Shown: positions 25,634-34,930 of the stretch, piece by piece
Numbering within the stretch: the first letter of the stretch is position 1
Layout of the letters: every line of letters starts with the position of its first letter
Assembly: GCF_009498735.1 (NCBI RefSeq)
Contig: NZ_ML762428.1
Location: forward strand, 1-52,133
Origin: Gracilibacillus oryzae
Lineage (GTDB): Bacteria > Bacillota > Bacilli > Bacillales > Amphibacillaceae
DNA length: 52,133 bases
Reading direction: 5' to 3'
The notes under the pieces: model-generated
The model's input: only the letters and a program-made list of their open reading frames with translations
Told to the model about the DNA's origin: nothing
The model's database searches: none
Program-made: the position numbers and the translations under genes

Positions 25634-27121
25634 ATGGCGGACATTTCCCAAATCGTTGAATCACTTGTAAAAAAAGCAATCGATAAACAACTCATTCAGC
25701 CTTGTGATGCCATCTATGCCCGAAACCAACTATTGGGCATAGTGAAAATAGATAACTATGAGGAAAAAGGTAGTCCTGATTCTGATCAATCGATTCCTGA
25801 TTTATTAGAACTCCTTACAGATGATGCTGTGAACAGGGGAATTATCGAAAACCTGCTTGATGAAAAAGAAAAACTGCAGGCACTTGTGATGAATGTCTTT
25901 TTATCAAAGCCTTCTGAAATAAATCACCTATTCTACGAGAAATATAAGGAATCACCAGAGCAGGCAACCAATTACTTTTATCAGTTAAGTAAAGACAGCA
26001 ACTACATTCAAACAAAAAGGATTGCCAAAAACATTCACTTTAAAACAGAATCTGATTATGGGGAGCTGGATATTACGATAAATCTGTCAAAGCCTGAAAA
26101 AGATCCTGAACAGATCCGGCGCGAACGGGAAATGAAACAGGATCTTGCTTATCCGAAAAATCTCCTAAGTGTGGAGAACGAAGGATATGTCGGGAGAATC
26201 GGACACCCTGCAAGATCCAATCACCGTATTATTGAAGTGCCATTAGAAGGTGAAAAGTGGTTCCTGCAATATTCTCCCTATGTCTATTATAATGAGCATT
26301 GTATTGTGTTAGCAGAAGAGCATCGCCCAATGAAAATCAATCGTGATTCATTTACAAGACTAACCGAATTTGTGGAGAAATTTCCCCACTATTTTATTGG
26401 ATCGAATGCGGACTTGCCGATTGTCGGCGGGAGCATCTTATCACATGATCACTATCAAGGCGGTCATTACACATTCGCAATGACAAAAGCAGAAGATGAA
26501 TTTTCTTTTCAAATCGAAAAATTTCCAGATATAGAGGCCTCTGTTATTCAATGGCCAATGTCTGTAATCCGTTTGCGTCACAATGACCGCCACCTTCTTA
26601 TTGATACTGCTGACTATATTTTGCAGAAATGGCGAACATACAGTGATGAAGCTGCAGAGATTCATGCTTTTACAAATGAAACACCACATAATACGATTAC
26701 CCCTATTGTCAGGATGAGGGATAATCAGTTTGAAATCGACTTAGTTCTGCGCAACAACAGACAAACAGAAGAACATCCGATGGGATTATTTCATCCGCAC
26801 GAAGATGTTCATCATATTAAAAAAGAAAATATCGGCCTGATTGAGGTAATGGGTCTTGCTGTTCTTCCTCCACGTTTGAAAGATGAATTAGTTGAAATTA
26901 AAAAACATTTACTTAATCCAAGTGTAAACATTGCAGAATACCATCAGGATTGGGTACAATCGATTAAGAAAAGGCATTCAAATTTCACAACAGAAAATGT
27001 TAACCTAATAGTAGAACAAGAATTAGGTCTTAAGTTTGCTAGAGTATTAGAAGATGCTGGTGTATTTAAAACAACAGCAGATGGCAGAAGTAAATTTAAA
27101 CGTTTCCTAAACCATCTTTAG
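25634..27121 (+). CDS. galT: UDP-glucose--hexose-1-phosphate uridylyltransferase, Firmicutes type
   Basis: GalT exchanges UMP between UDP-glucose and galactose 1-phosphate. The 495-residue protein is the type 2 GalT of Firmicutes, longer than the ~350-residue E. coli form. GRIGHPARSNHRIIEVPL and GGSILSHDHYQGGHYTFA, containing the histidine-rich active-site segment, are visible, with HPMGLFHPHEDVHHIKKENIGLIEVMG near the end. It follows galE by 2 bases with AATGAGGAGGCATAAAT before the ATG. Confidence 0.95.
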   Translation: MADISQIVESLVKKAIDKQLIQPCDAIYARNQLLGIVKIDNYEEKGSPDSDQSIPDLLELLTDDAVNRGIIENLLDEKEKLQALVMNVFLSKPSEINHLFYEKYKESPEQATNYFYQLSKDSNYIQTKRIAKNIHFKTESDYGELDITINLSKPEKDPEQIRREREMKQDLAYPKNLLSVENEGYVGRIGHPARSNHRIIEVPLEGEKWFLQYSPYVYYNEHCIVLAEEHRPMKINRDSFTRLTEFVEKFPHYFIGSNADLPIVGGSILSHDHYQGGHYTFAMTKAEDEFSFQIEKFPDIEASVIQWPMSVIRLRHNDRHLLIDTADYILQKWRTYSDEAAEIHAFTNETPHNTITPIVRMRDNQFEIDLVLRNNRQTEEHPMGLFHPHEDVHHIKKENIGLIEVMGLAVLPPRLKDELVEIKKHLLNPSVNIAEYHQDWVQSIKKRHSNFTTENVNLIVEQELGLKFARVLEDAGVFKTTADGRSKFKRFLNHL

Positions 27122-27157
27122 CAGCTTAACCTACACTCAAGCAGGAGGAATGACGAT

Positions 27158-28204
27158 ATGGAAATGAAAGCAGAAGCAATTACGGTTAATGACCAACAAT
27201 GGAAAGAATTCACTTTAGTGAATAATAACGGCATGGCTGTGTCTATCCTGGATTTCGGCGGGATCATTACAAAAATTCTCGCACCAGATCGTGACGGTAA
27301 ATTAGAAAATGTCGTAATCGGATTTGATAATTATGCGGACTATTTAGATAATCCCGGATATTTTGGTGCACTAATCGGACGTGTAGCAGGTCGAATTGAA
27401 AACGGTCAATTTGAGATTGATGGTAAATCCTACACTGTACCAAAGAATGAAGGCGAAAATCACCTGCACGGCGGTGAGCCTGGCTTCCATAAATCAATCT
27501 GGTCAGCAGAACCTTTTGAAAAGGATGAGGAAGTTGGCTTAACGTTGACTTTAAGAAGTGCGGATGGGGAAAATGGCTATCCTGGCAACCTTCGTATGAC
27601 AGTGAACTACACGTTAAACAATCAAAATGAATTATCCATTGCATATGAAGGAATAGCAGACCAGAAAACTGTTCTGACTGCAACGAACCATTCGTATTTT
27701 AACTTAAGTGGAAATTTAAAAACAGATATTCAGGATCATGAAATCAAGCTCGACAGCAGCAAATTTGTGGAATTAGATGAAGCCTTAATTCCAACAGGTA
27801 AGATAGTAGATGTTGATAATACTGCCTTTGATTTTCGTCAAGGCCGTCCAATGAAAGACGGAGTTAGCTCTGAATTCAAGCAAAATCTTGTCGCGAATCA
27901 TGGGTATGATCATTACTTCCTATTTGATCATTCACAAGATGTGAGTGCAACAGTACGTGATACAGCAAGCGGCCGTGAGCTGAAAGTTATCACAGATCAG
28001 CCAGGTGTTGTAATGTATACTTCCAATAACTTGCCTGAAGGATTAAAACTGCGTGAACGTGAATCAGTAAGATATTTAGGTTTATGTTTAGAAACGCAAG
28101 CCTCCCCAGCATCAATTCACCATGACGGATTCCCTTCTGTATGGCTGGATAAAGATGAAAAGTATTCTGCTAAAACTACTTTTGTGTTTGGTGTAATAGA
28201 ATAA
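27158..28204 (+). CDS. galM: aldose 1-epimerase (galactose mutarotase)
   Basis: GalM converts beta- to alpha-galactose so that GalK can use it, which suits galactose released by beta-galactosidase. The 348-residue beta-sandwich enzyme shows GRVAGRIENGQFEIDGK, NHLHGGEPGFHK, TATNHSYFNLSG with the catalytic His, NHGYDHYF, and LCLETQASPASIH with the catalytic Glu. AGGAGGAATGACGAT precedes the ATG. It is the last gene of the operon. Confidence 0.94.
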   Translation: MEMKAEAITVNDQQWKEFTLVNNNGMAVSILDFGGIITKILAPDRDGKLENVVIGFDNYADYLDNPGYFGALIGRVAGRIENGQFEIDGKSYTVPKNEGENHLHGGEPGFHKSIWSAEPFEKDEEVGLTLTLRSADGENGYPGNLRMTVNYTLNNQNELSIAYEGIADQKTVLTATNHSYFNLSGNLKTDIQDHEIKLDSSKFVELDEALIPTGKIVDVDNTAFDFRQGRPMKDGVSSEFKQNLVANHGYDHYFLFDHSQDVSATVRDTASGRELKVITDQPGVVMYTSNNLPEGLKLRERESVRYLGLCLETQASPASIHHDGFPSVWLDKDEKYSAKTTFVFGVIE

Positions 28205-28223
28205 TTAAGCACTAATGGAATGA

Positions 28224-28257
28224 ACCGCTTGGCATAAAACTGTCAGGCGGTCTTTTT
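28224..28257 (+). terminator. gal operon terminator
   Basis: ACCGCTTGGCA pairs imperfectly with TGTCAGGCGGT around an A-rich loop and is followed by CTTTTTTAT, 20 bases after galM. Confidence 0.8.
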
Positions 28258-28291
28258 TATAAAAGTTGAATCACGGGGCTTCCTAACTTAC

Positions 28292-28603
28292 ATTTCCAGT
28301 TTATTTTCATATTAACCGGAAATCTCCACTCTCCTCCACCTTCATTTCCGCTTTATCTCCATATTAACGGGAAATCCCCGCTCTCCTTCACCTTCATTTC
28401 CGCTTTATCCTCTTATTAACCGGAAATCTCCACTCTCCTTCACCTTCATTTCCGCTTTATCTCCATATTAACCGGAAATCTCCGCTCTCCTTCACCTTCA
28501 TTTCCGCTTTATCTCCATATTAACTGGAAATCTCCGCTCTCCTTCACCTTCATTTCCGCTTTATCTCCATATTAAAGGGAAATCTCTCATTTTCTTCCCT
28601 CAC
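28292..28603. repeat. six tandem copies of a 52-bp repeat with internal inverted arms
   Basis: Copies start at 28292, 28344, 28396, 28448, 28500 and 28552, exactly 52 bases apart. Each begins ATTTCCGCTTTAT and contains TTAACCGGAAATC, so every unit carries an imperfect inverted repeat (ATTTCCG ... CGGAAAT), then CTCTCCTTCACCTTC. The first and last copies are diverged (ATTTCCAG; AAGGGAAAT). No frame on either strand is convincing. The array lies between the gal terminator and the converging hydrolase gene. Confidence 0.95.
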
Positions 28604-28674
28604 TTTTCCAGTTTAATTTATTTTAACTAAAATATTCCTCTTAAAGCCGATACAATCATATAACTCTCATTTTA

Positions 28675-28704
28675 AAAAAGCCAATGGCATAAAAACCATT
28701 GACT
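28675..28704 (-). terminator. terminator of the alpha/beta hydrolase gene
   Basis: On the minus strand AGTCAATGG pairs with CCATTGGCT around an 8-base loop, then TTTTTTAAAA follows. One mismatch lies in the stem. Confidence 0.85.
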
Positions 28705-28735
28705 AAAATAGCGTTTTCTATTAAATTCCAATCAT

Positions 28736-29695
28736 CTAATCAATATATCGATCAACAAACCTCCAAATCGTTGTCCAATATAACTCTGGATCAACTTGAA
28801 CACTCTCCCCGTGCCCCGCATTTGGAATGATTAATCTTTCTTTTTCCACATTTGCAGCATTATACACTTTATCCAGCATTTCAAATGGTACAAAACTGTC
28901 TTCTTTCCCATGAATAAAAAGCATCGGAACTTTACATTGGCTTACCTTCTCTATAGCTGAAGCTTTATACAAATCAAATCCTGCCTTTCGTTTGGCAACT
29001 GTACTGGCAGCATTGATCACAGGAAACTTCGGCAATTTAAATAAGTCTTTTAGCTGATAAGCAAAAATTTCATCAACGGAAGAATAACCGCAATCCTCCA
29101 CAATCACCTTTACATTCGGGGGCAAGTCTTCCCCTGATGTCATCATAACAGTAGCTCCCCCCATTGAAATCCCGTATAACGCAATATCCGCATCTGGATT
29201 GATAGCCAGCACTTCATCAATCCATAATAAAAGATCCAGACGATCATGCCAGCCCATTCCAATATAATTGCCTTCACTTTTTCCATGCCCGCGAAGATCT
29301 GGGACAAGTACATTATATCCCTTTTCATAAAAGCCGCGCACCCATCTGACCATATCGGCCGCTTTTGATCCATATCCATGTACAACAATGGCCCATTTTT
29401 GATTTTGCTCTTCCTGATGATAGAGATTCGCATGTAACTTCAGTTTCAGCTTATCATGCGAAATGACCGACAAACTGGATATGGGCACCTGCTCTCTAAA
29501 CCTTTTATCACTATGTTTTGCTGCTTCTGCCACCTCTTCCAGTATTGCTTCACTTTTTGCCAAGTGAGGATTATCTGTGATGAATTCCTTTTCTTTTTTC
29601 GCATTAAGGGCAAAATTATAAAAATAATTGCCGATCCAGAAGTATGCAACTACTAGTATGATGGCTATCACTATGAGTAAAATAATTATTTCCAT
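28736..29695 (-). CDS. membrane-anchored alpha/beta hydrolase
   Basis: The 319-residue protein begins with a hydrophobic anchor (MEIIILLIVIAIILVVAYFW), placing the catalytic domain outside the membrane if it is not cleaved. The hydrolase fold is clear: oxyanion region VVHGYGSKAADM, VPDLRGHGKSEG, the nucleophile elbow YGISMGGATVMM (Ser), the Asp in GKEDSFVPF and the His in NAGHGESV. It resembles uncharacterised Bacillus proteins of the YqkD type. The substrate is unknown. It is monocistronic and converges with the gal operon. Confidence 0.82.
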   Translation of the reverse strand: MEIIILLIVIAIILVVAYFWIGNYFYNFALNAKKEKEFITDNPHLAKSEAILEEVAEAAKHSDKRFREQVPISSLSVISHDKLKLKLHANLYHQEEQNQKWAIVVHGYGSKAADMVRWVRGFYEKGYNVLVPDLRGHGKSEGNYIGMGWHDRLDLLLWIDEVLAINPDADIALYGISMGGATVMMTSGEDLPPNVKVIVEDCGYSSVDEIFAYQLKDLFKLPKFPVINAASTVAKRKAGFDLYKASAIEKVSQCKVPMLFIHGKEDSFVPFEMLDKVYNAANVEKERLIIPNAGHGESVQVDPELYWTTIWRFVDRYID

Positions 29696-29913
29696 CTCTT
29701 TCTAATCCCCCTATATTTCACCATACAGCTCCATAATATCATAAAGTGAGATGTATCAAAATCCTTAGCGTCCTCATTTCTTTTCCTTGTTTGAGAGGGT
29801 TAGCTGCTAGAAAAACAATTCGCTTATCACCATTATTAACTACATTGCCTGTATATAATCATGCCCTACTTGTTAATCTTCTCGCATCCTATGTAAGGTA
29901 TTTGTATATTCCA

Positions 29914-29963
29914 TGTTAACTAATCTAACATAACAATAGAGTTAAAGTCGCTTCATTGATAAT
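29914..29963 (+). promoter_or_regulatory. TnrA/GlnR operator and promoter of urtABCDE
   Basis: TGTTAACTAATCTAACA (29914-29930) is a perfect match to TGTNA-N7-TNACA. A -10-like GATAAT follows at 29958-29963, so the operator centre is about 48 bases from the expected start, the spacing seen at TnrA-activated promoters. Nothing else is seen in 29696-29913, which is AT-rich. Confidence 0.75.
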
Positions 29964-30005
29964 CTTATATTTGTAAATTAATTTAACGATATGGGGGCAG
30001 GAACG

Positions 30006-31295
30006 ATGAAAAAGAAACTTACATTATTCATGCTAATGTTATTGTTCACATTAGTAATGGCAGCATGTTCGGCAGCGGACAACGCAGCAAATGCCGATAA
30101 AGCGGAAGAAACAAATGAAGCAAAACCAACAGAAACAGGAAGCGAGACAGAAACTGCTACAGAAGAAAGTGACACAATTAAAGTCGGAATCTTACATTCT
30201 TTAAGCGGAACAATGGCAATCAGTGAAACTTCCGTACATCAAGCTGAATTACTGGCAATTAAAGAAATTAATGAAAATGGCGGTGTGCTTGGGAAACAAA
30301 TTGAGCCAGTGATTGAAGATGGTGCATCCGATTGGCCGACATTTGCTGAGAAAGCTAACAAACTATTACAGCAAGATCAGGTTGCCACTATTTTTGGTGG
30401 TTGGACATCAGCCAGCCGAAAAGCAATGCTGCCAGTTGTCGAAGAAAACAATGGGCTGTTATTCTATCCTGTTCAATATGAAGGAATGGAAGCATCACCA
30501 AATATCTTCTATACAGGTGCAGCACCAAACCAGCAGATTGTACCAGCAGTGAATTGGTTATTGGAAAACAAAGGATCATCATTTTTCTTATTAGGTTCTG
30601 ATTATGTCTTCCCAAGAACTGCCAATGCAGCAATTAAAGCACAATTAGAAGCAGAAGGCGGCGAATTGACTGGTGAGGAATACACACCATTAGGCCATAC
30701 CGATTACAATACGATCATTGCAAAAATTAAAAGCGAGAATCCAGATGTGATTTTTAATACATTAAATGGGGACAGCAATGTTGCTTTCTTCAAACAATTA
30801 AACGATGCAGGAATTTCCTCTGATGACATCACTGTCCTTTCAGTAAGTGTAGCAGAAGAAGAAATTAAAGGTATCGGCGCAGATGTCATTGCAGGACATT
30901 TAACAAGCTGGAATTACTATCAGACAACAGATACGCCTGAAAATGAAGAGTTTGTAGCAAATTATAAAGCAGAATATGGCGAAGATGCAGTAACAGCTGA
31001 CCCGATCGAAGCTGGTTACTTTGGAGTCTATCTATGGGCACAAGCGGTAGAAGCGGCTGGCACAACAGATGTTGATGCAGTGAGAGAAGCGGCAAAAGGA
31101 ATTACATTCGATGCACCAAATGGTACAGTTACGATTGACGGAGATAATCAGCATGTTTACAAGACTGTCCGAATCGGAGAGGTACAGAGTGATGGTTTGA
31201 TTAATGAAGTCTGGAGCTCTGATGAACCAATTAAGCCGGATCCATATCTAGAAGAATATGAATGGGCAAGTGAGTTAAGCGAATCTTTAGAATAA
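30006..31295 (+). CDS. urtA: urea/short-chain amide ABC transporter, substrate-binding lipoprotein
   Basis: The 429-residue lipoprotein has a signal peptide with lipobox LVMAAC (acylated Cys) and an acidic tether (about 22-60), then a Leu/Ile/Val-type periplasmic-binding fold: [55 protein letters not shown] and [16 protein letters not shown]. These strings are typical of the UrtA/FmdD/AmiC group. ATG 30006 (MKKKL) is preferred over ATG 29991, since GGGGGCAGGA lies before it and the lipoprotein signal begins there. No urease genes are in the window, so the ligand could be urea or an amide. Confidence 0.92.
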   Translation: MKKKLTLFMLMLLFTLVMAACSAADNAANADKAEETNEAKPTETGSETETATEESDTIKVGILHSLSGTMAISETSVHQAELLAIKEINENGGVLGKQIEPVIEDGASDWPTFAEKANKLLQQDQVATIFGGWTSASRKAMLPVVEENNGLLFYPVQYEGMEASPNIFYTGAAPNQQIVPAVNWLLENKGSSFFLLGSDYVFPRTANAAIKAQLEAEGGELTGEEYTPLGHTDYNTIIAKIKSENPDVIFNTLNGDSNVAFFKQLNDAGISSDDITVLSVSVAEEEIKGIGADVIAGHLTSWNYYQTTDTPENEEFVANYKAEYGEDAVTADPIEAGYFGVYLWAQAVEAAGTTDVDAVREAAKGITFDAPNGTVTIDGDNQHVYKTVRIGEVQSDGLINEVWSSDEPIKPDPYLEEYEWASELSESLE

Positions 31296-31305
31296 CCAAT
31301 TGAAC

Positions 31306-31337
31306 AGAGAATGAAGAAAAACTAATCTTCATTCTCT
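31306..31337 (+). other. intercistronic hairpin after urtA
   Basis: AGAGAATGAAGA pairs perfectly with TCTTCATTCTCT across an 8-base loop and is followed by a CTCTCATTAG tract without a T run. It probably stabilises urtA mRNA or gives partial termination, so that binding protein exceeds permease. Confidence 0.65.
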
Positions 31338-31389
31338 CTCTCATTAGTAAAGAAAAAACGATTCGAATGAAACAGAGAGGAACTTTTCT

Positions 31390-32292
31390 ATGACTGAGAT
31401 GATATTAACATTGTTTAACGGAATCAGCTTAGGTTCCATCCTTCTGCTTATCGCATTAGGCCTTGCCATTACATTCGGATTAATGAATGTAATCAACATG
31501 GCGCACGGGGAACTGATCATGGTTGGTGCCTATATTACCTATCTGGTCCAGAATATTTTTATGCAGTATGCACCTGAAAAGTATTTCGATTTATATTTTA
31601 TCTTGTCTATCCCTCTAGCATTAATTGTCGCTGCCGGGGTTGGTGTGTTACTGGAAGTTTCCTTAATCCGCCATTTGTATAAACGGCCATTGGACAGTTT
31701 GCTGGCAACATGGGGTGTTGGACTTATCTTGCAGCAGCTGGCTCGAACGATCTTTGGTGCGCCCAATGTTGGGGTACAAAGTCCGAGCTTTTTAAACGGA
31801 GGTTTGGAGTTAGGTTCGATCACCTTCCCCTACTCCAGAATATTTATCCTGCTATTATCCCTTATTTGTTTAGCCTGTATTTTCTATTATTTCTATCGTA
31901 CAGCAAGCGGAAGACGTGTCCGTGCAGTAATGCAAAACCGCCAGATGGCTGAATGTCTGGGTGTCTCAACACGGAAAGTAGATATGCTTACATTCGCGAT
32001 TGGTTCCGGATTAGCTGGAGTTGCTGGATGTGCCCTGACATTATTAGGAGCAATTGGTCCAACCATCGGAACAAGTTATATTATTGATGCATTCATGGTC
32101 GTTGTTGTCGGAGGTGTCGGTGCTCTGTTTGGCGCAGTTGCCGGAGCATTTGGTATCGGAATTTTTAATACGATATTTGAATTTTTAACAAATGCAACTT
32201 TAGGAAAAGTATTGATTTTCATCCTGATTATTGCCTTCTTGCAATGGCGCCCTTCAGGAATTGTTATCAATCGATCAAGATCATTAGATTAG
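31390..32292 (+). CDS. urtB: urea ABC transporter permease UrtB
   Basis: The 300-residue LivH-type inner-membrane permease has about eight hydrophobic helices. The strings FGLMNVINMAHGELIMVGAY, TWGVGLILQQLARTIFG, GRRVRAVMQNRQMAECLGVS and VVVVGGVGALFGAVAGAFGIG are typical of UrtB. The start ATG at 31390 follows AGAGAGGAACTTTTCT. It forms a heterodimer with UrtC. Confidence 0.92.
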   Translation: MTEMILTLFNGISLGSILLLIALGLAITFGLMNVINMAHGELIMVGAYITYLVQNIFMQYAPEKYFDLYFILSIPLALIVAAGVGVLLEVSLIRHLYKRPLDSLLATWGVGLILQQLARTIFGAPNVGVQSPSFLNGGLELGSITFPYSRIFILLLSLICLACIFYYFYRTASGRRVRAVMQNRQMAECLGVSTRKVDMLTFAIGSGLAGVAGCALTLLGAIGPTIGTSYIIDAFMVVVVGGVGALFGAVAGAFGIGIFNTIFEFLTNATLGKVLIFILIIAFLQWRPSGIVINRSRSLD

Positions 32293-32304
32293 GAGAGTTA
32301 AAAT

Positions 32305-33384
32305 ATGATTAGTCAAAAACTCTTTAATAATAGAATTATATTCAGTGTCATTTTGATACTTTTATTATTTGCCCCATTATTTTTAACAGATTTTCGTTTG
32401 AATCTACTAGGAAAGTTTCTGGCATTTGCTATCTTGGCGATCGGGCTGGATTTACTGTGGGGATACACGGGTGTGTTGAGTTTAGGTCATGGAATCTTCT
32501 TCGGGCTTGGTGCATATGCAATGGCAATGTACTTGAAACTCGAAGCAACAGGCGGACAGTTGCCTGACTTTATGGCATGGAGCGGCATGTCGGAATTGCC
32601 ATTGATCTGGATTCCTTTTCAATATCCCATTGTCGCTATCGCCCTCGGTATATTGATTCCTGCGGCCATCGCCTTTTTCTTAGGTTACTTAACCTTCCGC
32701 AATCGGATTAGTGGTGTTTATTTTACGATTTTGTCACAGGCACTTGTCCTTGTGCTTGTCACACTATTTGTTGGTGCACAGAATTTAACAGGCGGTACAA
32801 GCGGATTAACCAATTTTAAGACACTTTTCGGATATTCTGTTAACTCCCCTGCTTCACAAATGGTCTTTTACTTCATTACAGTTGGAGTACTTGCCATTAT
32901 TTTCATTAGTTGCCGCATTCTTGTCAAAGGTAGATTTGGCAAGGTATTAGTTGGTATACGTGATGGAGAAAACCGGATGCGGTTCTTGGGCTACAATCCA
33001 TCAACTTATAAAACATTTGTTTACACACTGTCTGCAGCTATTGCCGGAATTGCCGGAATGCTGTTTGTCTTACAAGTCGGGATTATCTCACCAACAATGA
33101 TCGGCATTATCCCTTCGATTGAAATGGTGCTTTGGGTTGCATTAGGCGGACGCGGGACATTGATCGGACCAGTAATCGGAGCTGTGTTTGTCAATGCAGC
33201 GAAAACAGGCTTTAGTGAATCCTATCCGGAATTCTGGACATATTTCTTAGGCCTAATGTTCGTATTAGTTGTCGTCTTTTTACCAAAAGGCATAACAGGA
33301 CTTTTCACGAAATGGAAGGAAAGGAGACAAAAACAAAATGACACAGCCAGTATTGAAGTTAGCAAAAGTTATAGTAGACTTTAG
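32305..33384 (+). CDS. urtC: urea ABC transporter permease UrtC
   Basis: The 359-residue LivM-type permease shows LDLLWGYTGVLSLGHGIFFG, FGKVLVGIRDGENRMRFLGY, MVLWVALGGRGTLIGPVIGA and a long run of hydrophobic helices. TTAGGAGAGTTAAAAT precedes the ATG. The gene continues 47 bases into urtD, a deep overlap: its charged C-terminal tail (KERRQKQNDTASIEVSKSY) is encoded over the urtD N-terminus. Confidence 0.92.
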   Translation: MISQKLFNNRIIFSVILILLLFAPLFLTDFRLNLLGKFLAFAILAIGLDLLWGYTGVLSLGHGIFFGLGAYAMAMYLKLEATGGQLPDFMAWSGMSELPLIWIPFQYPIVAIALGILIPAAIAFFLGYLTFRNRISGVYFTILSQALVLVLVTLFVGAQNLTGGTSGLTNFKTLFGYSVNSPASQMVFYFITVGVLAIIFISCRILVKGRFGKVLVGIRDGENRMRFLGYNPSTYKTFVYTLSAAIAGIAGMLFVLQVGIISPTMIGIIPSIEMVLWVALGGRGTLIGPVIGAVFVNAAKTGFSESYPEFWTYFLGLMFVLVVVFLPKGITGLFTKWKERRQKQNDTASIEVSKSYSRL

Positions 33385-34111
33385 TGGTTTTAAGGCCATC
33401 AATCAGCTTGATTTCTCTGTACAACCTAATCGTGTCCATTTTGTTATCGGTCCAAATGGTGCAGGGAAAACAACCTTATTGGATGTTATTTGCGGAAAAA
33501 CAAGGGCAACGCAGGGGAACATTCAATTACACGGAAAGCGCGAATTATCAAAAATGAGTGAAAATCAGATTGTTCATCAAGGTATTGCGAGAAAGTTTCA
33601 GGCACCATCGATCTTCCCGCAGCTAAAAGTAATCGAAAATCTGGAAATCGCGATGAAACAAAAGAAAGGCTTGTTCTCCATACTAAGGGCGAAATGGACC
33701 AAACAGGAGAAGGATAAAATAGAGGAAATGCTGAACCTGATCGGTTTGGAAAAAGTCCGAAACGAATTAGCCGGTTCACTGGCACATGGGCAAAAGCAAT
33801 GGCTGGAAATTGCCATGGTTCTCATCCAGGAGCCTGATATTATTCTGCTTGACGAGCCAATTGCCGGTATGTCAAAGAAAGAACGAGATAAAACCGGGGA
33901 ACTGATAACACAGATTGCGAAAGAACGTGCAGTATTGATCGTTGAGCATGATATGGATTTTGTCAAAGAATATGCGGACGTTGTCACCGTAATGCATGAA
34001 GGTCAATTATTATTTGAAGGAAGTATGGAGCAAGTTCAAAATAACAGTAAAGTGCGTGAAGTTTATCTGGGAAGAAAGGTTGAGTCAGATGTTGTCAATA
34101 CAGGATCTTGA
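33338..34111 (+). CDS. urtD: urea ABC transporter ATPase UrtD
   Basis: The 257-residue ATP-binding subunit of the LivG type has Walker A GPNGAGKTTLLD, Q-loop region ARKFQAPSIFPQL, a modified signature LAHGQKQWLEIAM, Walker B IILLDEPIAGMSKKE and switch His in IVEHDMDFV. The LAHGQ signature in place of LSGGQ is normal for this group. The start at 33338 follows AAAGGAGACAAAAACAAA inside urtC. It overlaps urtE by 23 bases. Confidence 0.93.
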   Translation: MTQPVLKLAKVIVDFSGFKAINQLDFSVQPNRVHFVIGPNGAGKTTLLDVICGKTRATQGNIQLHGKRELSKMSENQIVHQGIARKFQAPSIFPQLKVIENLEIAMKQKKGLFSILRAKWTKQEKDKIEEMLNLIGLEKVRNELAGSLAHGQKQWLEIAMVLIQEPDIILLDEPIAGMSKKERDKTGELITQIAKERAVLIVEHDMDFVKEYADVVTVMHEGQLLFEGSMEQVQNNSKVREVYLGRKVESDVVNTGS

Positions 34112-34778
34112 AGCTGGTTATGAAGACAGTATGGTCATTCGGTCAATCAATATGAATGTGGAAGAAAATCAGGTTATTTGCGTGATGGGCAGAAATGGTG
34201 TTGGAAAAACAACACTGCTGAAAACGATAATCGGTCTGATCCAGCCGAAGAATGGCAAAATTCAATACAAATCAGGAGATATTACGAAAGACCGGCCCTC
34301 ACAGCGTGCCCGGAATGGCAGTGGATATGTACCACAAGGAAGAGAAATTTTCCCGAAATTAACGGTGCTTGAAAATCTCCAATTAGGTTTAGAAGCTGGT
34401 AATGTAAAGACAATTAATGAGCAAGTCTATGAATACTTCCCTATCCTGAAAGATTTTGCCAAAAGAAATGGCGGTGATTTGAGTGGCGGGCAGCAGCAAC
34501 AGCTGGCAATCGCCCGGGCACTTGTCTCTAATCCTTCGTTTTTATTACTGGATGAACCAACAGAAGGAATTCAGCCAAATATCGTTGAAGAAATTCAAGC
34601 GGTAATTATGGATATTAAACAATCCTCCCAAACATCGATGATTTTAGTTGAACAAAATCTGGATTTTGTGAAAAATGTGGCGGACCACCTTTATGTTATT
34701 GATCATGGATCGATAGTTTACAGCAGTCCGATAGCGAATGTGGAAGATGAGGAAGTGTATCGGTATTTAACGGTTTAG
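34089..34778 (+). CDS. urtE: urea ABC transporter ATPase UrtE
   Basis: The 229-residue LivF-type ATPase has Walker A MGRNGVGKTTLLKT, QGREIFPKLTVLENL, signature LSGGQQQQLAIARAL, Walker B FLLLDEPTEGIQP and switch MILVEQNLDFV. The ATG at 34089 (MLSIQDLEAGYED) is chosen because AAAGGTTGAG precedes it and homologues begin here; a longer frame runs back into urtD. It is the last gene of the urt operon. Confidence 0.92.
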   Translation: MLSIQDLEAGYEDSMVIRSINMNVEENQVICVMGRNGVGKTTLLKTIIGLIQPKNGKIQYKSGDITKDRPSQRARNGSGYVPQGREIFPKLTVLENLQLGLEAGNVKTINEQVYEYFPILKDFAKRNGGDLSGGQQQQLAIARALVSNPSFLLLDEPTEGIQPNIVEEIQAVIMDIKQSSQTSMILVEQNLDFVKNVADHLYVIDHGSIVYSSPIANVEDEEVYRYLTV

Positions 34779-34792
34779 TTGATGTTTTGGAA

Positions 34793-34829
34793 TCCCCTTT
34801 TTTTAAAGAGAGGGGGCTCTTTTTTTGTA
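34793..34829 (+). terminator. urt operon terminator
   Basis: CCCCTTT and AGAGGGG-type arms form a G/C-rich hairpin followed by CTCTTTTTTTG, 15 bases after urtE. Confidence 0.75.
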
Positions 34830-34868
34830 TTCAAGGCTTTCTGCTTCTTCGTCTCGTGACTTTTTTCA

Positions 34869-34897
34869 TTGTATCATTCGCTATATCTCATTATAAT
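34869..34897 (+). promoter_or_regulatory. modAB promoter
   Basis: TTGTAT (34869-34874), a 17-base spacer and TATAAT (34892-34897) fit sigma-A well. The start would be about 34904, leaving a short leader before modA. No ModE-like palindrome is evident. Confidence 0.7.
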
Positions 34898-34930
34898 TAG
34901 GATAATTAATACAACAACAGGAGCATAACT

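Noticed and set aside
28292-28603. CRISPR array
   Set aside because: The full 52-base unit repeats head to tail with no variable spacers, and no cas genes are present.
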